A stretch of DNA of 63,476 nt from a virus (IMGVR_UViG_3300045950_000243:1-63476); one strand, 5' to 3'. Shown: positions 22,998 to 31,993, counted from the stretch's first letter. Notes: generated from the letters alone by a model not told the origin. Made by a program: numbers and translations.

Positions 22998-25277
22998 TCA
23001 GAGGATCGGCAGGCAGCGCAGGCCCTTGACCGACTCGTCCTCCGCGTGGCCCGACCCGTAGCCGAACCCGGGCTCCAGCCGGCCCTGGAGGTAGTCGAAC
23101 GCGCGCCAACCGCCGGCCGTGCCTTCGGCGGCCATCGCCGGCAGCAGCTCCCGCCCGCCGTAGATTTCCCAGTTCTGCGCCGGCCAGCGGCTCCAGGTGC
23201 CGGACTTGTGGTTCCAGAAGGGGTAGCTGGGGTCCGGGCTCGGCCAGGACGACGGCGGCGGGTAGCCGCCGTTGCTGCCGTTGTCCTGCTGGCACTGCTG
23301 AGTGAACTCCCACGAGTGGTTGACCGCGAGCTGGTAGCACAGCTCCCCCATCGACGGGAGCATCGTGATGCCGCTCGGGCCCGGGTCCTTCCAACAGTTG
23401 CTGGTGTCGAGGGCGGGCGTGTGGCCGGCCGGGGCCAAGGTGTAGTCGAAGGTGTTGCCGTGATACCACAGGGCCTTCACGCCCGTGGCCGCCGTGAACT
23501 TCCACGCCTTCGTGTGGTAGTTCTTCCACCCCGGCGGGGCGAACGCGAACGTGAAGTAACGGACCCACCAGTCGAACAGGCTCTTCGCCTTGCCGAAGGC
23601 CGTAGTGTCGCGCTGGGACATCCGCCAGACGTTGTAGAACGTCCAGGCGAACCAGGCGTACTGCCAGGGGGAACTCTGGTAGGCGACCGGGAAGAACGCG
23701 CGGCCGGAATACTTCCACTCCTCCGCCCGGACGCCCAGCGGCAGGTTGGTCGTGTCGTTGACCGCCAGGGCGAAGTTGTCGAGCGTCGCCTGCAGCCGGC
23801 TCTCCAGGTAGCCGGTCCAGTCGGCCGTCGTGAAGTCGCTCGTCACCTTGGGGCAGAAGAAGGACCCGTGCGCGAGGTTGCGGGTCGCCCAGGCCCCGTA
23901 GCGCGCCTCCTTGCGGACGTAGCCCGGCTTGGGCCAGTCGAGCACGCTGTAGACCGCCCAGAACGACGTCTCCTCGGCGTGGAACTTGTCCCCGGTCATC
24001 AGGTAGGTGTAGAGCCCCAGCCCCGGGCCGTGGCTGCGGTCCGGGTTGGCGGGGTTGACGTCCCCGACCCGGTCCCCGGACGGACTGAACACGTTGGTGT
24101 TGAGCAGGCCCGGGTGGTTGTGCCGGATGCCTGGTTCCCGGCTGGTCGGGTCCCGGTAGTGGATCGGGAAGTTGCCCGAGCCGTTGCCGTCCGCGGCGTT
24201 GCCGATGCCCCAGGCGGCGACGTGGCCGAGAATGTTGTTCTGCCGGCAGATCGCCCAGGTCGGGGCCCCGCCGATGTCCGGCCGGCCGCCCGTGCCCGGC
24301 ATGTTGTTGTAGATCGGCCCGCTGTCGAACGGGATGCCGGTCTCCGGCCAGTTGGTCGTGTCGACGTTGCCGCGGCCCGACCCCGGTCCCCCCGTCACCC
24401 GGGAGTTCACGCTGGCGGCCTCCGTCGCCGACAGGGGCTTCGTGTAGTCGTACGGCGGGAAGAAGCCCTTCTTGGCCAGGTACTTGAACTCCTGCTGCCA
24501 GATCAGCAGCGGCGGCGCCAGTCCGGCCCAGCCGCGGACCAGCGCCCGAGTCGCGTCGTAGAACGTGCCCGAGGCCAGCGTCTTGAAGGTAGTGCCGCCG
24601 ATCAGGAACTGCAGGCTGGTGAAGGGGATGTCGCCGAACTTGGTGCCGCGGGCGAAGCTCTCGCCCGACGTCAGCGGGACCGGGCAGTTTTCCAGGGTGA
24701 AGTCGAGCCGGGCGCCCGGCCAGTTGTCGTAGAAGCGCCAGGCGATCCGTGCGGTGGCCCAGCGGTGGGCGTTGTTCAGGGAGTCCTTGAGCGTCACCCA
24801 CTCCTCGGTCTCGGCCATCACCGGGCCGGCCAGGTCGGTCGCCGGGTCTACGACGCCGGTCTCGGCGTTGCACAGCTTGGTCGCCTCGTTGGAGCTGGTC
24901 GCCGTGTAGGTCTTGGCGTCGGTCGAGTCGACGAAGGAGATCCGGCCCTGGATGCCGGCCGCCGTCAGGCTGGAGTGGACGCTGAGCGGCGTGGTCTTCT
25001 GCCGCGGGTTGTCCTGGACGAACTCGACGAGATGCAGCAGGTTGGGGCGGATCAGCGGCGCCAGGAAGCTGACCATCATGTGGCAGACGGAACCGTCGTT
25101 CCACAGGCGCCGGACGTCCACCTGCGCGGCGACCGGCAGGCCCTGGAACAGGACGGCCACGACCCGGCCGGACGGAAACTCCCCCTTGCCGCAGCCCACG
25201 CCGAGCGTGACCGGGCAGTTGACGGTGGTCTGGTTCGACCGCTCGTAGAGGGCGCCGCGGGTGTAGCCGAGTGCCAT
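22998..25277 (-). CDS. Putative tail-associated polysaccharide lyase, PcRGLX/YetA-like (759 aa)
   Basis: The N-terminus fits the RIFT-barrel domain of exo-rhamnogalacturonan-lyase-like proteins: 'PVTLGVGCGKGEF...VVAVLFQGLPVAAQVDVRRLWNDGSV' is close to the family's 'GVP..KG.....v.v.dG.pvp.Q.....WpDGSvk'. A beta-sandwich-like middle (RWATARIAWRFYDNWPGARLDFTLEN) precedes a C-terminal alpha/alpha-toroid-like part rich in W, Y, H and N (HNHPGLL, YLMTGDKFHAEE, RYGAWATRNLAHG). The gene lies between the gp5-like spike and PAAR genes, so the product is probably a virion depolymerase. Substrate is unknown and the catalytic residues were not identified. A purely structural baseplate role is the alternative. 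Confidence 0.6.
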   Translation of the reverse strand: MALGYTRGALYERSNQTTVNCPVTLGVGCGKGEFPSGRVVAVLFQGLPVAAQVDVRRLWNDGSVCHMMVSFLAPLIRPNLLHLVEFVQDNPRQKTTPLSVHSSLTAAGIQGRISFVDSTDAKTYTATSSNEATKLCNAETGVVDPATDLAGPVMAETEEWVTLKDSLNNAHRWATARIAWRFYDNWPGARLDFTLENCPVPLTSGESFARGTKFGDIPFTSLQFLIGGTTFKTLASGTFYDATRALVRGWAGLAPPLLIWQQEFKYLAKKGFFPPYDYTKPLSATEAASVNSRVTGGPGSGRGNVDTTNWPETGIPFDSGPIYNNMPGTGGRPDIGGAPTWAICRQNNILGHVAAWGIGNAADGNGSGNFPIHYRDPTSREPGIRHNHPGLLNTNVFSPSGDRVGDVNPANPDRSHGPGLGLYTYLMTGDKFHAEETSFWAVYSVLDWPKPGYVRKEARYGAWATRNLAHGSFFCPKVTSDFTTADWTGYLESRLQATLDNFALAVNDTTNLPLGVRAEEWKYSGRAFFPVAYQSSPWQYAWFAWTFYNVWRMSQRDTTAFGKAKSLFDWWVRYFTFAFAPPGWKNYHTKAWKFTAATGVKALWYHGNTFDYTLAPAGHTPALDTSNCWKDPGPSGITMLPSMGELCYQLAVNHSWEFTQQCQQDNGSNGGYPPPSSWPSPDPSYPFWNHKSGTWSRWPAQNWEIYGGRELLPAMAAEGTAGGWRAFDYLQGRLEPGFGYGSGHAEDESVKGLRCLPIL

Positions 25278-25286
25278 CCGGAAGCC

Positions 25287-26453
25287 TCAGTTGAGCTGGA
25301 CGGACGGAGCCTGGATGCGGATCTGCGCGTTCGACGTGATGTTCAGCGCCTGCTCGGCGTGGATGTCCATCTGGCCGGCGGCCGTGAGGCTGATCTTGCC
25401 GTTGGTCGCGTCGATGCGGACTTCCCGGTTGTTGCCGCCCAGGAAGATCGTCGCGCCGTTGCTGGTCGTGATGGTCGCCCCCGGGATGCCGGTCGGGCCG
25501 TGCTTGCCCTGGACGTAGAAGGCCGTCGCCGGGTCCTGGGTCGTGCCGCGCAGCATGTCGGTGTACTGGTCCAGGTCGACGGCGAGTTCGCCGCCCTTCG
25601 CCCCGGACGAGAGCTTCGCGTGCGCCAGGTTGCTGCCGGCCGCGGCCCCGTCCGGGTCGAGCAACAGCGCCACCACGTCCCCGGAGGCCGACGACGGGAT
25701 GGTCTGCATCAGGACCTTCTTGCCGGTGTCGTTCAGGTCGAGGAAGTGGCCGCTCTTGGTCTGGGCGTGGATGCGCTGCTGGTTGGGGTCGTCGTTGATC
25801 TGGATGCGGGCCCCGTTCGGCGACGTGACCTCGATGCGCGGGTAGCCGGTCGGCCCGTCGTCGAGCAGCACGTTGCAGCCGCTCTTGGTCTGGATCTCGA
25901 TGCGGCGCCGGTTGGGGTGGTCGTCCATCACCAGGAGCTGCCCCTGGGACGACTCCAGCACCACGTCCGGGCTCTGATCGTTGTCGTCCAGGACGATCCG
26001 GTGGCCGCGCGGCGTCTCGAAGGTGTGCACCAGCGGCGCGGTCGCGGTGTTCTTGCTGGGGTTCGAGCCGGGGAAGGTCGGGTACTTGACCCCGTTGTTG
26101 CCGGCAGGCCCCGGGTCGCGGCCGCTGTAGGTCGCCGGCACGTCGCCGTAGCCCTCGATGGTGCCCAGCCAGAACGGGTAGCGCGGGTCGGCGTGGAAGA
26201 ACATCACGGCCACCTGCGTGCCGAGCGGCGGCACCCAGCGGACTCCCGACGGCAGGCTGCCGCCGAGGTTGATCCGCGAGGCCCAGGGCAGCGACGCGGT
26301 GGGGATGGCCGCCGAGTTGGCGCCGTGGATCTGCTTGACCCGCACCCGCAGCCGGCCGAGCCGCTCCGGGTCGTTGCGGTCCTCCACGACGCCGATCCAC
26401 AGCCCCGGGTACTGGGTCTGCGTGCGCGCGGTCCGGGATTCGAGGGTGTCCAT
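25287..26453 (-). CDS. Baseplate spike protein, gp5/gpV-type OB fold plus beta-helix (388 aa)
   Basis: Residues 15-110 form the OB-fold of gp5/VgrG/gpV proteins (WIGVVEDRNDPERLGRLRVRVKQIHG, SLPWASRI, VWVPPLGTQVAVMFFHADPRYPFWLG). From about 140 on, short repeating beta strands (HRIVLDDNDQSPDVVLES, RIEIQTKSGCNVLLDD, ISLTAAGQMDIHAEQALNIT) build the triple beta-helical needle. No lysozyme domain is present. The ATG shares a base with the TGA of the hub gene. It pairs with the PAAR tip downstream. Confidence 0.88.
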   Translation of the reverse strand: MDTLESRTARTQTQYPGLWIGVVEDRNDPERLGRLRVRVKQIHGANSAAIPTASLPWASRINLGGSLPSGVRWVPPLGTQVAVMFFHADPRYPFWLGTIEGYGDVPATYSGRDPGPAGNNGVKYPTFPGSNPSKNTATAPLVHTFETPRGHRIVLDDNDQSPDVVLESSQGQLLVMDDHPNRRRIEIQTKSGCNVLLDDGPTGYPRIEVTSPNGARIQINDDPNQQRIHAQTKSGHFLDLNDTGKKVLMQTIPSSASGDVVALLLDPDGAAAGSNLAHAKLSSGAKGGELAVDLDQYTDMLRGTTQDPATAFYVQGKHGPTGIPGATITTSNGATIFLGGNNREVRIDATNGKISLTAAGQMDIHAEQALNITSNAQIRIQAPSVQLN

Positions 26454-27721
26454 CAGCCGCCGGCCTCCGCCTCTGCGTCCACGGTCAGGTAGGTCCGAGC
26501 GTCGTCCTCGTCGAAGTCGGCCAGCTCGGGCGGCACGCCCGGGTTGGGCGTCACCCCGTAGCGCGCCCCGTCGCTCTGGAGGTTCATCTCCGACACGAAG
26601 GACCCCGCCTGGATCTTGTGCGTCACGCGCACCACGCGGTAGACCCCGGACGTGTAGTGGAACACGTCCTGGTATTCGCGCTGGGGGTGGCTCAGGGACG
26701 CCCCGCGCTTGAGGACGAAGACTTCGAGGAGGTCGCCCGGCACGATCCGCGGGTCGCCGAGGGTCGTCAGCACCGCCTCCCACGCCATGCGGCGGGTCGC
26801 CGCGAACTTGCTCGCGGCCCACGCCTGGACGTCGCCGAGCCGCTGGAACGGCACGCTGTAGTAGCGGCTGATCCCGCCGGGGGCGGGCGGGTCGTCGTGC
26901 GTCTCCGGGGCGATCTGCGGCAGCGCCGCGGGGGGCGCGTCTAGGCTCACGTCCTGGGTCAGGTTCTGCTTGGCGAGCCAGTCGTAGCTCTCGACCCGGA
27001 TGCTGCCGCCCCCCAGGTACAGGATGAGCTGGCCGTTGAAGGCCGGGGAGAAGCCCACCACGTCGCCCATCTGGTCGCGGGCAAAGAGGAAGCGGCGCTT
27101 GATCTGCTGGTAGACGGGCGGCCCGAAGTAGGCCCGCCGCCCGTCGACCCGGAACTCCCAGCCCGGGGAGTCGTCCGCCCCCTTGGCGAGCGGCTTGAGC
27201 ACCGTGTCGATGAAGCGCAGGTCGGTGATGTTGGTCTGCTGGTACTCGCCCGGCTCGTCGCCCGTCGGCTGGACGTCGGGCGTCAGGTTGTTGCGCGCGA
27301 GCAGCCGCGTGACGATCTCGTCGATCTTGCCCTGGTGGATCTCGCTCTGGACTTCCTTCATGCCGCGCAGGGCGAAGTCCGTCACCGTTACGTCGAGGTA
27401 GGCGCCCTCGGCCTCGAACCGCGGCGCGTAGGTGAGCAGGACGCCCTCGCGCTTCTCGGAGGTCCAGCCGCCCAGCCAGCCGTACTCGAAGGCGGTCCGC
27501 TGGTCCTGGATGATGAGGTCTTCGATCAGGTCGTACTCGGGGTCGAAGAACGAGGCCGTGAGCTTGCCCTGCACCCCGTCGACGAATAGCTCGTGGGAGA
27601 ACGACTGCAGGAAGTTCGGGATTGCTCCCAGGTTGACCTGCCCGACCACGAGGTTGACGAAGGGCATGGCCGGGGTCAGGAACCGGCGGTTCTCCGTGGT
27701 GGACGCGACCAGGAGCGCCAT
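26453..27721 (-). CDS. Baseplate hub protein, gp27/gpD-like (422 aa)
   Basis: Placed immediately before the spike gene and of the right length. The sequence has a tube-like domain ('HELFVDGVQGKLTASFFDPEYDLIEDLI', 'EYGW', 'VTVTDFAL') and the 'IHQGKIDEIVTRLLARNNL' helix typical of late-control-D/gp27 proteins. A second tube-like half ends with 'GVYRVVRVTHKIQAGSFVSEMNL'. It forms the trimeric ring that joins spike to tail tube. Confidence 0.8.
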   Translation of the reverse strand: MALLVASTTENRRFLTPAMPFVNLVVGQVNLGAIPNFLQSFSHELFVDGVQGKLTASFFDPEYDLIEDLIIQDQRTAFEYGWLGGWTSEKREGVLLTYAPRFEAEGAYLDVTVTDFALRGMKEVQSEIHQGKIDEIVTRLLARNNLTPDVQPTGDEPGEYQQTNITDLRFIDTVLKPLAKGADDSPGWEFRVDGRRAYFGPPVYQQIKRRFLFARDQMGDVVGFSPAFNGQLILYLGGGSIRVESYDWLAKQNLTQDVSLDAPPAALPQIAPETHDDPPAPGGISRYYSVPFQRLGDVQAWAASKFAATRRMAWEAVLTTLGDPRIVPGDLLEVFVLKRGASLSHPQREYQDVFHYTSGVYRVVRVTHKIQAGSFVSEMNLQSDGARYGVTPNPGVPPELADFDEDDARTYLTVDAEAEAGG

Positions 27722-27724
27722 GGC

Positions 27725-28159
27725 CTAGAGCAGCGGCGTCCCGCCACGCACGGTGGGCAGTTGCAGGGGCGTCGCGGCAACCGCCGTGGTGAGCGTCCGG
27801 CCGCGCGACAGGATGGCGACCACGCGATCCCGGCTCGGGATGCGCAGCCGGGTGCCCGTGGCGATGCCGCCCTTGTTCGGGTCGTCCGAGGTCGGGTCGG
27901 TGATGTCGTTCGCGTGGGCAATGACCCACCACAGGTCCGGCGTCGCGTAGAACTTCTCGCTGACGTGGTCCAGGGCGCCGATGTCCTTGCGCTGGACGAC
28001 GTAGGACTGGTCGCTCGCGTCCGGGGGGAAGTCGACGGGCTCCCACGTCCCCCAGGCGTAGTCGTTGAGTAGCACGTTGTCGTCCTGCGGATCGCGGACC
28101 TGGTACAGCGTGGTCCGCTGCATGGTGCTGACGGCCGGCAGGCGCAGTTGGCGTCCCAT
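27725..28159 (-). CDS. Baseplate wedge/hub protein, gp53- or LysM-like (144 aa)
   Basis: Contains 'YVVQRKDIGALDHVSEKFYATPDLWWVIAHANDITDP', then 'GTRLRIPSRDRVVAIL'. This matches the T4 gp53/LysM-related family, in which 'WWvIa..N.i.dp...L..G..L.iP' is diagnostic. It attaches wedge components or, in LysM-type members, the hub. Encoded between the tube-like protein and the hub gene, as in other myoviruses. Confidence 0.75.
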   Translation of the reverse strand: MGRQLRLPAVSTMQRTTLYQVRDPQDDNVLLNDYAWGTWEPVDFPPDASDQSYVVQRKDIGALDHVSEKFYATPDLWWVIAHANDITDPTSDDPNKGGIATGTRLRIPSRDRVVAILSRGRTLTTAVAATPLQLPTVRGGTPLL

Positions 28160-28171
28160 GGCGTCCTCCTA

Positions 28172-28699
28172 CTAGCCGCCCCGCGCGGCCGACGAGGCGA
28201 CCCGCTCGCTGCGGATCTGCGTCGACGTCGGCGGGATCAGGTTGACCTCGGCGATGGTAAGTTGGACCTCGGCGCGGTGCGGCACGATGTCCGGCAGTTC
28301 CCAGGGCTCCCGGTAGGTCGCGCTGTAGCTTTCCACGATGCCGCGCAGGTCGAAGGTGCGGCCGATGATGAGCAGGACCACCGGCGGCGGGATGACGATG
28401 CCGTCGCGGAGGTCCGGGTAGACCAGCGAGCGCAGGAAGGCCACCGCCTGGAGCACGTCGTCGGGGACGCCGGTGTCGTCCTGGTCGGTCGAAGCGAAGA
28501 AGTGGAGCGTCAGGCTGATGCTGCGCGGGCCGCTGCTCGCGTAGACCCGGTACGGCTCCGCCCGCCCGATGATCGGCACCGCCGCCCATTCGGCGTTCTT
28601 GGTGTCCGTGATCTCCTCGGGGAACATCTGGAACTCCAGCCGTTGCCGGGTGTCCTCCTCCAGGGCGATGTAGGCGTTCTGGTAGCGGACGGCGGGCAT
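28172..28699 (-). CDS. Tail tube initiator-like structural protein (175 aa)
   Basis: Beta-rich, with 'RLEFQMFPEEITDTKNAEWAAVPIIGRAEP', 'SISLTLHFFAS', 'VAFLRSLVYPD', 'PPPVVLLIIGRTFDLRGIVESYSATYREPW' and a final 'AEVQLTIAEVN'. This pattern is shared by the CIS-tube-type proteins that sit between tape measure and baseplate in contractile systems (comparable in position to T4 gp54/gp48). I assign it to the tube-baseplate interface; the exact equivalent is uncertain. Confidence 0.6.
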   Translation of the reverse strand: MPAVRYQNAYIALEEDTRQRLEFQMFPEEITDTKNAEWAAVPIIGRAEPYRVYASSGPRSISLTLHFFASTDQDDTGVPDDVLQAVAFLRSLVYPDLRDGIVIPPPVVLLIIGRTFDLRGIVESYSATYREPWELPDIVPHRAEVQLTIAEVNLIPPTSTQIRSERVASSAARGG

Positions 28700-28700
28700 G

Positions 28701-30902
28701 TCAGGTCTCGAAGCGCAGGACCGAGTCGGCGACCGGGCTCAGCGGCCGGGCGGGCCGGGGGCCAGGGGCGACGACGGCGGCCGGGGCCGGGGACAGGTTC
28801 TGGACCAGATACGCGCCGAGCCAGTGGATCGCGTCGACCACGGCCTTCGCCTGATCCGCCATCGGGAGCTGGTCGAGCGGGGCGATGACCTCGCCCTGGT
28901 GGGCGACGACGGGCGTGCCGCGGCTCGGCGCCTGCTCGATGAAGCCGCCGCGTTGCAGCCGCGGGACGTTCGGGATCGCGTCGGCGTCGAGCCCGGGAAT
29001 CCAGTCGAGCAGCCAGTTCAGCTTGTCGATGCTCCAGTTGAGCATGTCGGCCAGCGTGTTCGTGATGGCCTTCCCGACGCCCTTGAACATGTCGACGATG
29101 AACTCGCCGAACGCCTTCCAGTGGCCGGCGCCTTCGGACAGCGGGTTGGCGATCATGTCCCAGATCACCTTCAGACCGTCCCAGAGCGCCGCGACGACCG
29201 ACAGGAACTTGTCCTTCAGGTCGAGGAACCATTGGCCGAACTGCGTGCTCTTGAACCAGGCGGCGAACTGGTCCCAGTTCTTGTAGAGCTTGTAGATCCC
29301 GAAGGCGAGCAGGCCGACGGCCGTGATGACGATCCCCCAGGGCGTCGTCAGCATCGCCCGTCCCGACACGAGCACGATCTTGCTCAGCCACTTGAAGGCG
29401 CCGCCGAGGGAGAGGACGCCCTTGAGGAAGCCGCCGCCCAGGATCGCGGCGAACGTCGAGGTCAGCGGGACGGCGATCTTGAGGGCCAGTCCGAGGGCCG
29501 TCACCGCCGCCGCGAGGCCGAGCACCTGCGACGCGCCTTCCTTGAGGGGACCCGGCAGCTTCTCCCACCAGCCGGCGAACTTCTCCGAGGCCCACACGAG
29601 CCCGTCGAGCACCTTGGAGAAGATGTTGAACACCGGCAGCGCCAGGACGCGCGTCGCGGCGTGGGCGCGCGCCTTGAGCTTGCGCCACGCCTCGCTGATG
29701 TTGTTCAGCTTCTTGGCGTACAGGTCGTCCGCGTAGGCCCGGTCCTTCGCCACCCGGATCGACTCCTCCATCGTGGCGTTGACCCGATCCCAGTCCTTCC
29801 AGACGCCCCGCAGGGCCACGAGCATCTCCGGCGACAGGCCGAACATGTCCGACCACATCTGCTGGTTCTTGGCGAACTCGTCCTCGGTGATCTCGCCGGC
29901 CGCCTTGGCCAGGCCCCGGAAGACGCTCACCATGTCGCCCCTGCGGATCATGGTGTCGAGTTCGGCCGGGCCGACCTGCAGGCTCTTGAGGAGCTGCGCC
30001 CGGAGCTTCTGACCCTGCTCGCTCATCGGCTGGGTCAGCTCGAACAGCGCATCCCGCATCTGCTGGGGATCGCCGAGGGCGTCGGCCGTCGCGGCCCCGA
30101 TCGCCATCAGCTCGGGCAGGACCTTGTCGGCCACGCCCGGCAGGGCCGCCGTCAGCCGCCGCAGGCCCTCGTCAGCGAAGGCCGACAACTGCTCGTTGCT
30201 GACCGCAAGTTCCCGCGCCAGGAACGCCCACTGGGACGTCATGCCGGCCACCTGGCCGGTGAACCCGTGCATCTTGGTCAGGTGGTACAGGAACTGCCCG
30301 ACCTCGTCGGTCGCCATGCCGGTGACGTTCGCCATCAGCCGCGTGGCGTCGACGAACTCGTCCAGCGCCTCGCCGCGGATCTTCGCCCGGGCGGCGTAGA
30401 CCACGGCGTCCGTCACCTCCTCGACCGAGTCGCCGTAGCGGATCGCCACGTCGAACAGGAGCTGCTCGGTGCGGACGGCCTCGGCGGCGGTCATCGACAT
30501 CGCGCGCGTCACCCGCCGCATCTGGTTCTGGAGGTCGATGCCGACCTTCACCAGGCCCACGATCGCCCCGGCCAGCGCCGTGATCTTGAGGGCGCTCTTG
30601 ACGGCCTGCGCCGTGTGGGTGCCGAGGATCTGGTCGAAGCCCCCCAGCCCGCGCGGACCCATCAGCGCCTGGAGTCCCAACTGGAACTTCAAGTTGGCCT
30701 TCTGGAGCATGGTCATCGGCTTTTGAGTGCCGGTGAACTGCTCCTCGACCGCGCCGAACATCAGCTTCACGTCCTTGGCCCGCTTCTCCAGGCGCTGGAG
30801 GGCCGAGTCGAAGTGGTCGAACTCCTTGCCCAATAGCCGCAGCCCCGCAGACGCCTTGTTCTGCAGTTCGACGGAGAAGCCGAGGCTGGCAAGGGTGTTC
30901 AT
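28701..30902 (-). CDS. Tail tape measure protein (733 aa)
   Basis: Length sets tail length; 733 residues would give a tail of roughly 110 nm by the usual 1.5 Å per residue. It is helical throughout, with hydrophobic segments at about 103-125 and several between 455 and 560 (VLGLAAAVTALGLALKIAVPL, GIVITAVGLLAFGIY). 'QRGGFIEQAPSRGTPVVAHQGEVIAPLDQL' near the C-terminus is a widespread tape-measure tail motif. Its ATG overlaps the stop of the frameshifted chaperone product (ATGA), the classical arrangement. Confidence 0.9.
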   Translation of the reverse strand: MNTLASLGFSVELQNKASAGLRLLGKEFDHFDSALQRLEKRAKDVKLMFGAVEEQFTGTQKPMTMLQKANLKFQLGLQALMGPRGLGGFDQILGTHTAQAVKSALKITALAGAIVGLVKVGIDLQNQMRRVTRAMSMTAAEAVRTEQLLFDVAIRYGDSVEEVTDAVVYAARAKIRGEALDEFVDATRLMANVTGMATDEVGQFLYHLTKMHGFTGQVAGMTSQWAFLARELAVSNEQLSAFADEGLRRLTAALPGVADKVLPELMAIGAATADALGDPQQMRDALFELTQPMSEQGQKLRAQLLKSLQVGPAELDTMIRRGDMVSVFRGLAKAAGEITEDEFAKNQQMWSDMFGLSPEMLVALRGVWKDWDRVNATMEESIRVAKDRAYADDLYAKKLNNISEAWRKLKARAHAATRVLALPVFNIFSKVLDGLVWASEKFAGWWEKLPGPLKEGASQVLGLAAAVTALGLALKIAVPLTSTFAAILGGGFLKGVLSLGGAFKWLSKIVLVSGRAMLTTPWGIVITAVGLLAFGIYKLYKNWDQFAAWFKSTQFGQWFLDLKDKFLSVVAALWDGLKVIWDMIANPLSEGAGHWKAFGEFIVDMFKGVGKAITNTLADMLNWSIDKLNWLLDWIPGLDADAIPNVPRLQRGGFIEQAPSRGTPVVAHQGEVIAPLDQLPMADQAKAVVDAIHWLGAYLVQNLSPAPAAVVAPGPRPARPLSPVADSVLRFET

Positions 30903-31889
30903 GGACGCGCGCGTTTGCTCTGCTTGAAGGCGGAGGCGACGGCGGCCGTCCGCCGCTGGGACTCGCGTTCCGCTTTCTGGGCGGCCTCCTGGATCTGCCG
31001 CAGGTGGTAGTGCCGCTCGACCGGGTGCATCGCCTCGACGTCGCTCCAGGAGAAGCCGAAGTCCACCAGCCCCCGCTCCTGGTCGAGGAGCGCCAGGTAG
31101 GGCGGCTTACCCGGATCGCCGACGGGGGCGAGGACGAAAAAACTCGGCGGAGATCGGCAGGGTCTGGTCGTTGTCGCTGCCGCACAGCGGGCAGCGGATC
31201 TCCAGGTCCAGCTCGTAGCCGTAGCCGTTCAGGTCGATGGCGTTCCGCAGGGCGAGGCTGTCCGGACCCTCCAGCTTCTGGACGTACTCGCTGGCCCGCA
31301 GCGGCGAGCCGAACGCCTCGCCGTTGACGCTGACGATGTGGCGGCCGAGGCGCAGGAAGTAGGTCGGGTCGCCGACCTGGGCGTGGTCCCGGACCAGCTT
31401 GGCGACCTCCTGGGCGATCTCGGTCTCGTCCTTGCGCCGGAACAGCCGCAGTTCCAGGGCGTCCTGGCGGACCGGCAGCGTCAGCCGGATCGGCTCCCGG
31501 TAGTCGTCCGGGGCCTGGGTGAGCGTCAGGCTGTCGGGCAGGGTGATGTCCTTGTGGAACTTGCGCCGGCAGTCGCCGCAGCTCACCTGGAAGCCGTAGG
31601 TCGGGCCGTACGAGAGCTGCCGGACCCAGAACAAACAAAACAGGGAGTCGCCCACCAGCAGCTCGTCTGGCGGGAGACTCCCTGAATCGACGCAGTTGCG
31701 CAGGATGATGTCGATCTTCTGGTCGGAACCCTCGCCGGCCCCCGCGAAGACCTTCTCCTCGCGGGTGGTGAAGGCCGCCACCCGGACCTGCCCGTTCGGC
31801 ACCTGGTCGCCGTAGAGCAGCCCGCGGGAGGGCAGCGTGAGCGTGCGGATGAGCGTACGACCCTCGAACTTGTCCTTCTGCTCGGGCAT
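30899..31889 (-). CDS. Tape-measure chaperone, frameshifted long form (about 329 aa)
   Basis: The first 251 codons are those of the short form; at TTT TTT C (31142-31136) a shift of +1 (or -2) enters another frame. That frame reads VLAPVGDPGKPPYLALLDQE, then RGLVDFGFSWSDVEAMHPVERHYHLRQIQEAAQKAE and ends in TGA at 30901-30899. The extension has clear coding character, no start codon or ribosome site of its own near its beginning, and ends exactly in an ATGA overlap with the tape measure gene. This is the gpG/gpGT arrangement of many phages. A separate small gene starting at an internal ATG is the alternative. Confidence 0.65.
31107..31889 (-). CDS. Tape-measure chaperone / gp26-like zinc protein, short form (260 aa)
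   Basis: Resembles the T4_baseplate (gp26-like) family: 'RTLTLPSRGLLYG', 'FTTREEKVFAGAG', 'DIILRNCVDSG', 'ELLVGDSLFCLFWVRQLSYGPTYGF'. Two CxxC pairs (CGDC and CPLC) probably bind one zinc. The last ten codons after the T-tract are Arg/Pro-rich (RPRPRRRSG) and end at TAA, which suits termination soon after a recoding site. Position between tail tube and tape measure fits a tail-assembly chaperone. Confidence 0.72.
   Translation of the reverse strand: MPEQKDKFEGRTLIRTLTLPSRGLLYGDQVPNGQVRVAAFTTREEKVFAGAGEGSDQKIDIILRNCVDSGSLPPDELLVGDSLFCLFWVRQLSYGPTYGFQVSCGDCRRKFHKDITLPDSLTLTQAPDDYREPIRLTLPVRQDALELRLFRRKDETEIAQEVAKLVRDHAQVGDPTYFLRLGRHIVSVNGEAFGSPLRASEYVQKLEGPDSLALRNAIDLNGYGYELDLEIRCPLCGSDNDQTLPISAEFFRPRPRRRSG
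31137..31142 (-). other. Slippery T6 run, probable frameshift site
   Basis: TTTTTT followed by C, read as two Phe codons in the zero frame. The only homopolymer run of six T in the neighbourhood of a GC-rich gene. A -1 shift would enter a frame of shadow character. +1 or -2 enters the coding extension that stops at the tape measure start. Confidence 0.6.
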
Positions 31890-31959
31890 GGAAGCGCCTT
31901 CGTGGGAAGAGAAAGGCCAGCGCCGGAAGCGGCCCGGCCCGAAGATGGGAGTGCTGCCG

Positions 31960-31993
31960 CGCCCGCCCCGAGCACACTCCCCCGGGGCGGGCG
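31960..31993 (-). terminator. Stem-loop between tail tube and chaperone genes
   Basis: Perfect 11-base stem CGCCCGCCCCG/CGGGGCGGGCG (31960-31970 with 31983-31993), 12-base loop. No T-run follows on the minus strand, so it is more likely an attenuator or RNA-stability element than a full terminator. An alternative pairing GGGAGTG/CACTCCC overlaps it, which could allow two structures. It would give more tube than chaperone message. Confidence 0.5.

Noticed and set aside
31107-31142. Classical -1 frameshift at the T6 run
   Set aside because: The -1 frame gives Ser/Arg/Pro-rich shadow sequence. Only +1 or -2 reaches the coding extension that ends at the tape measure ATG.
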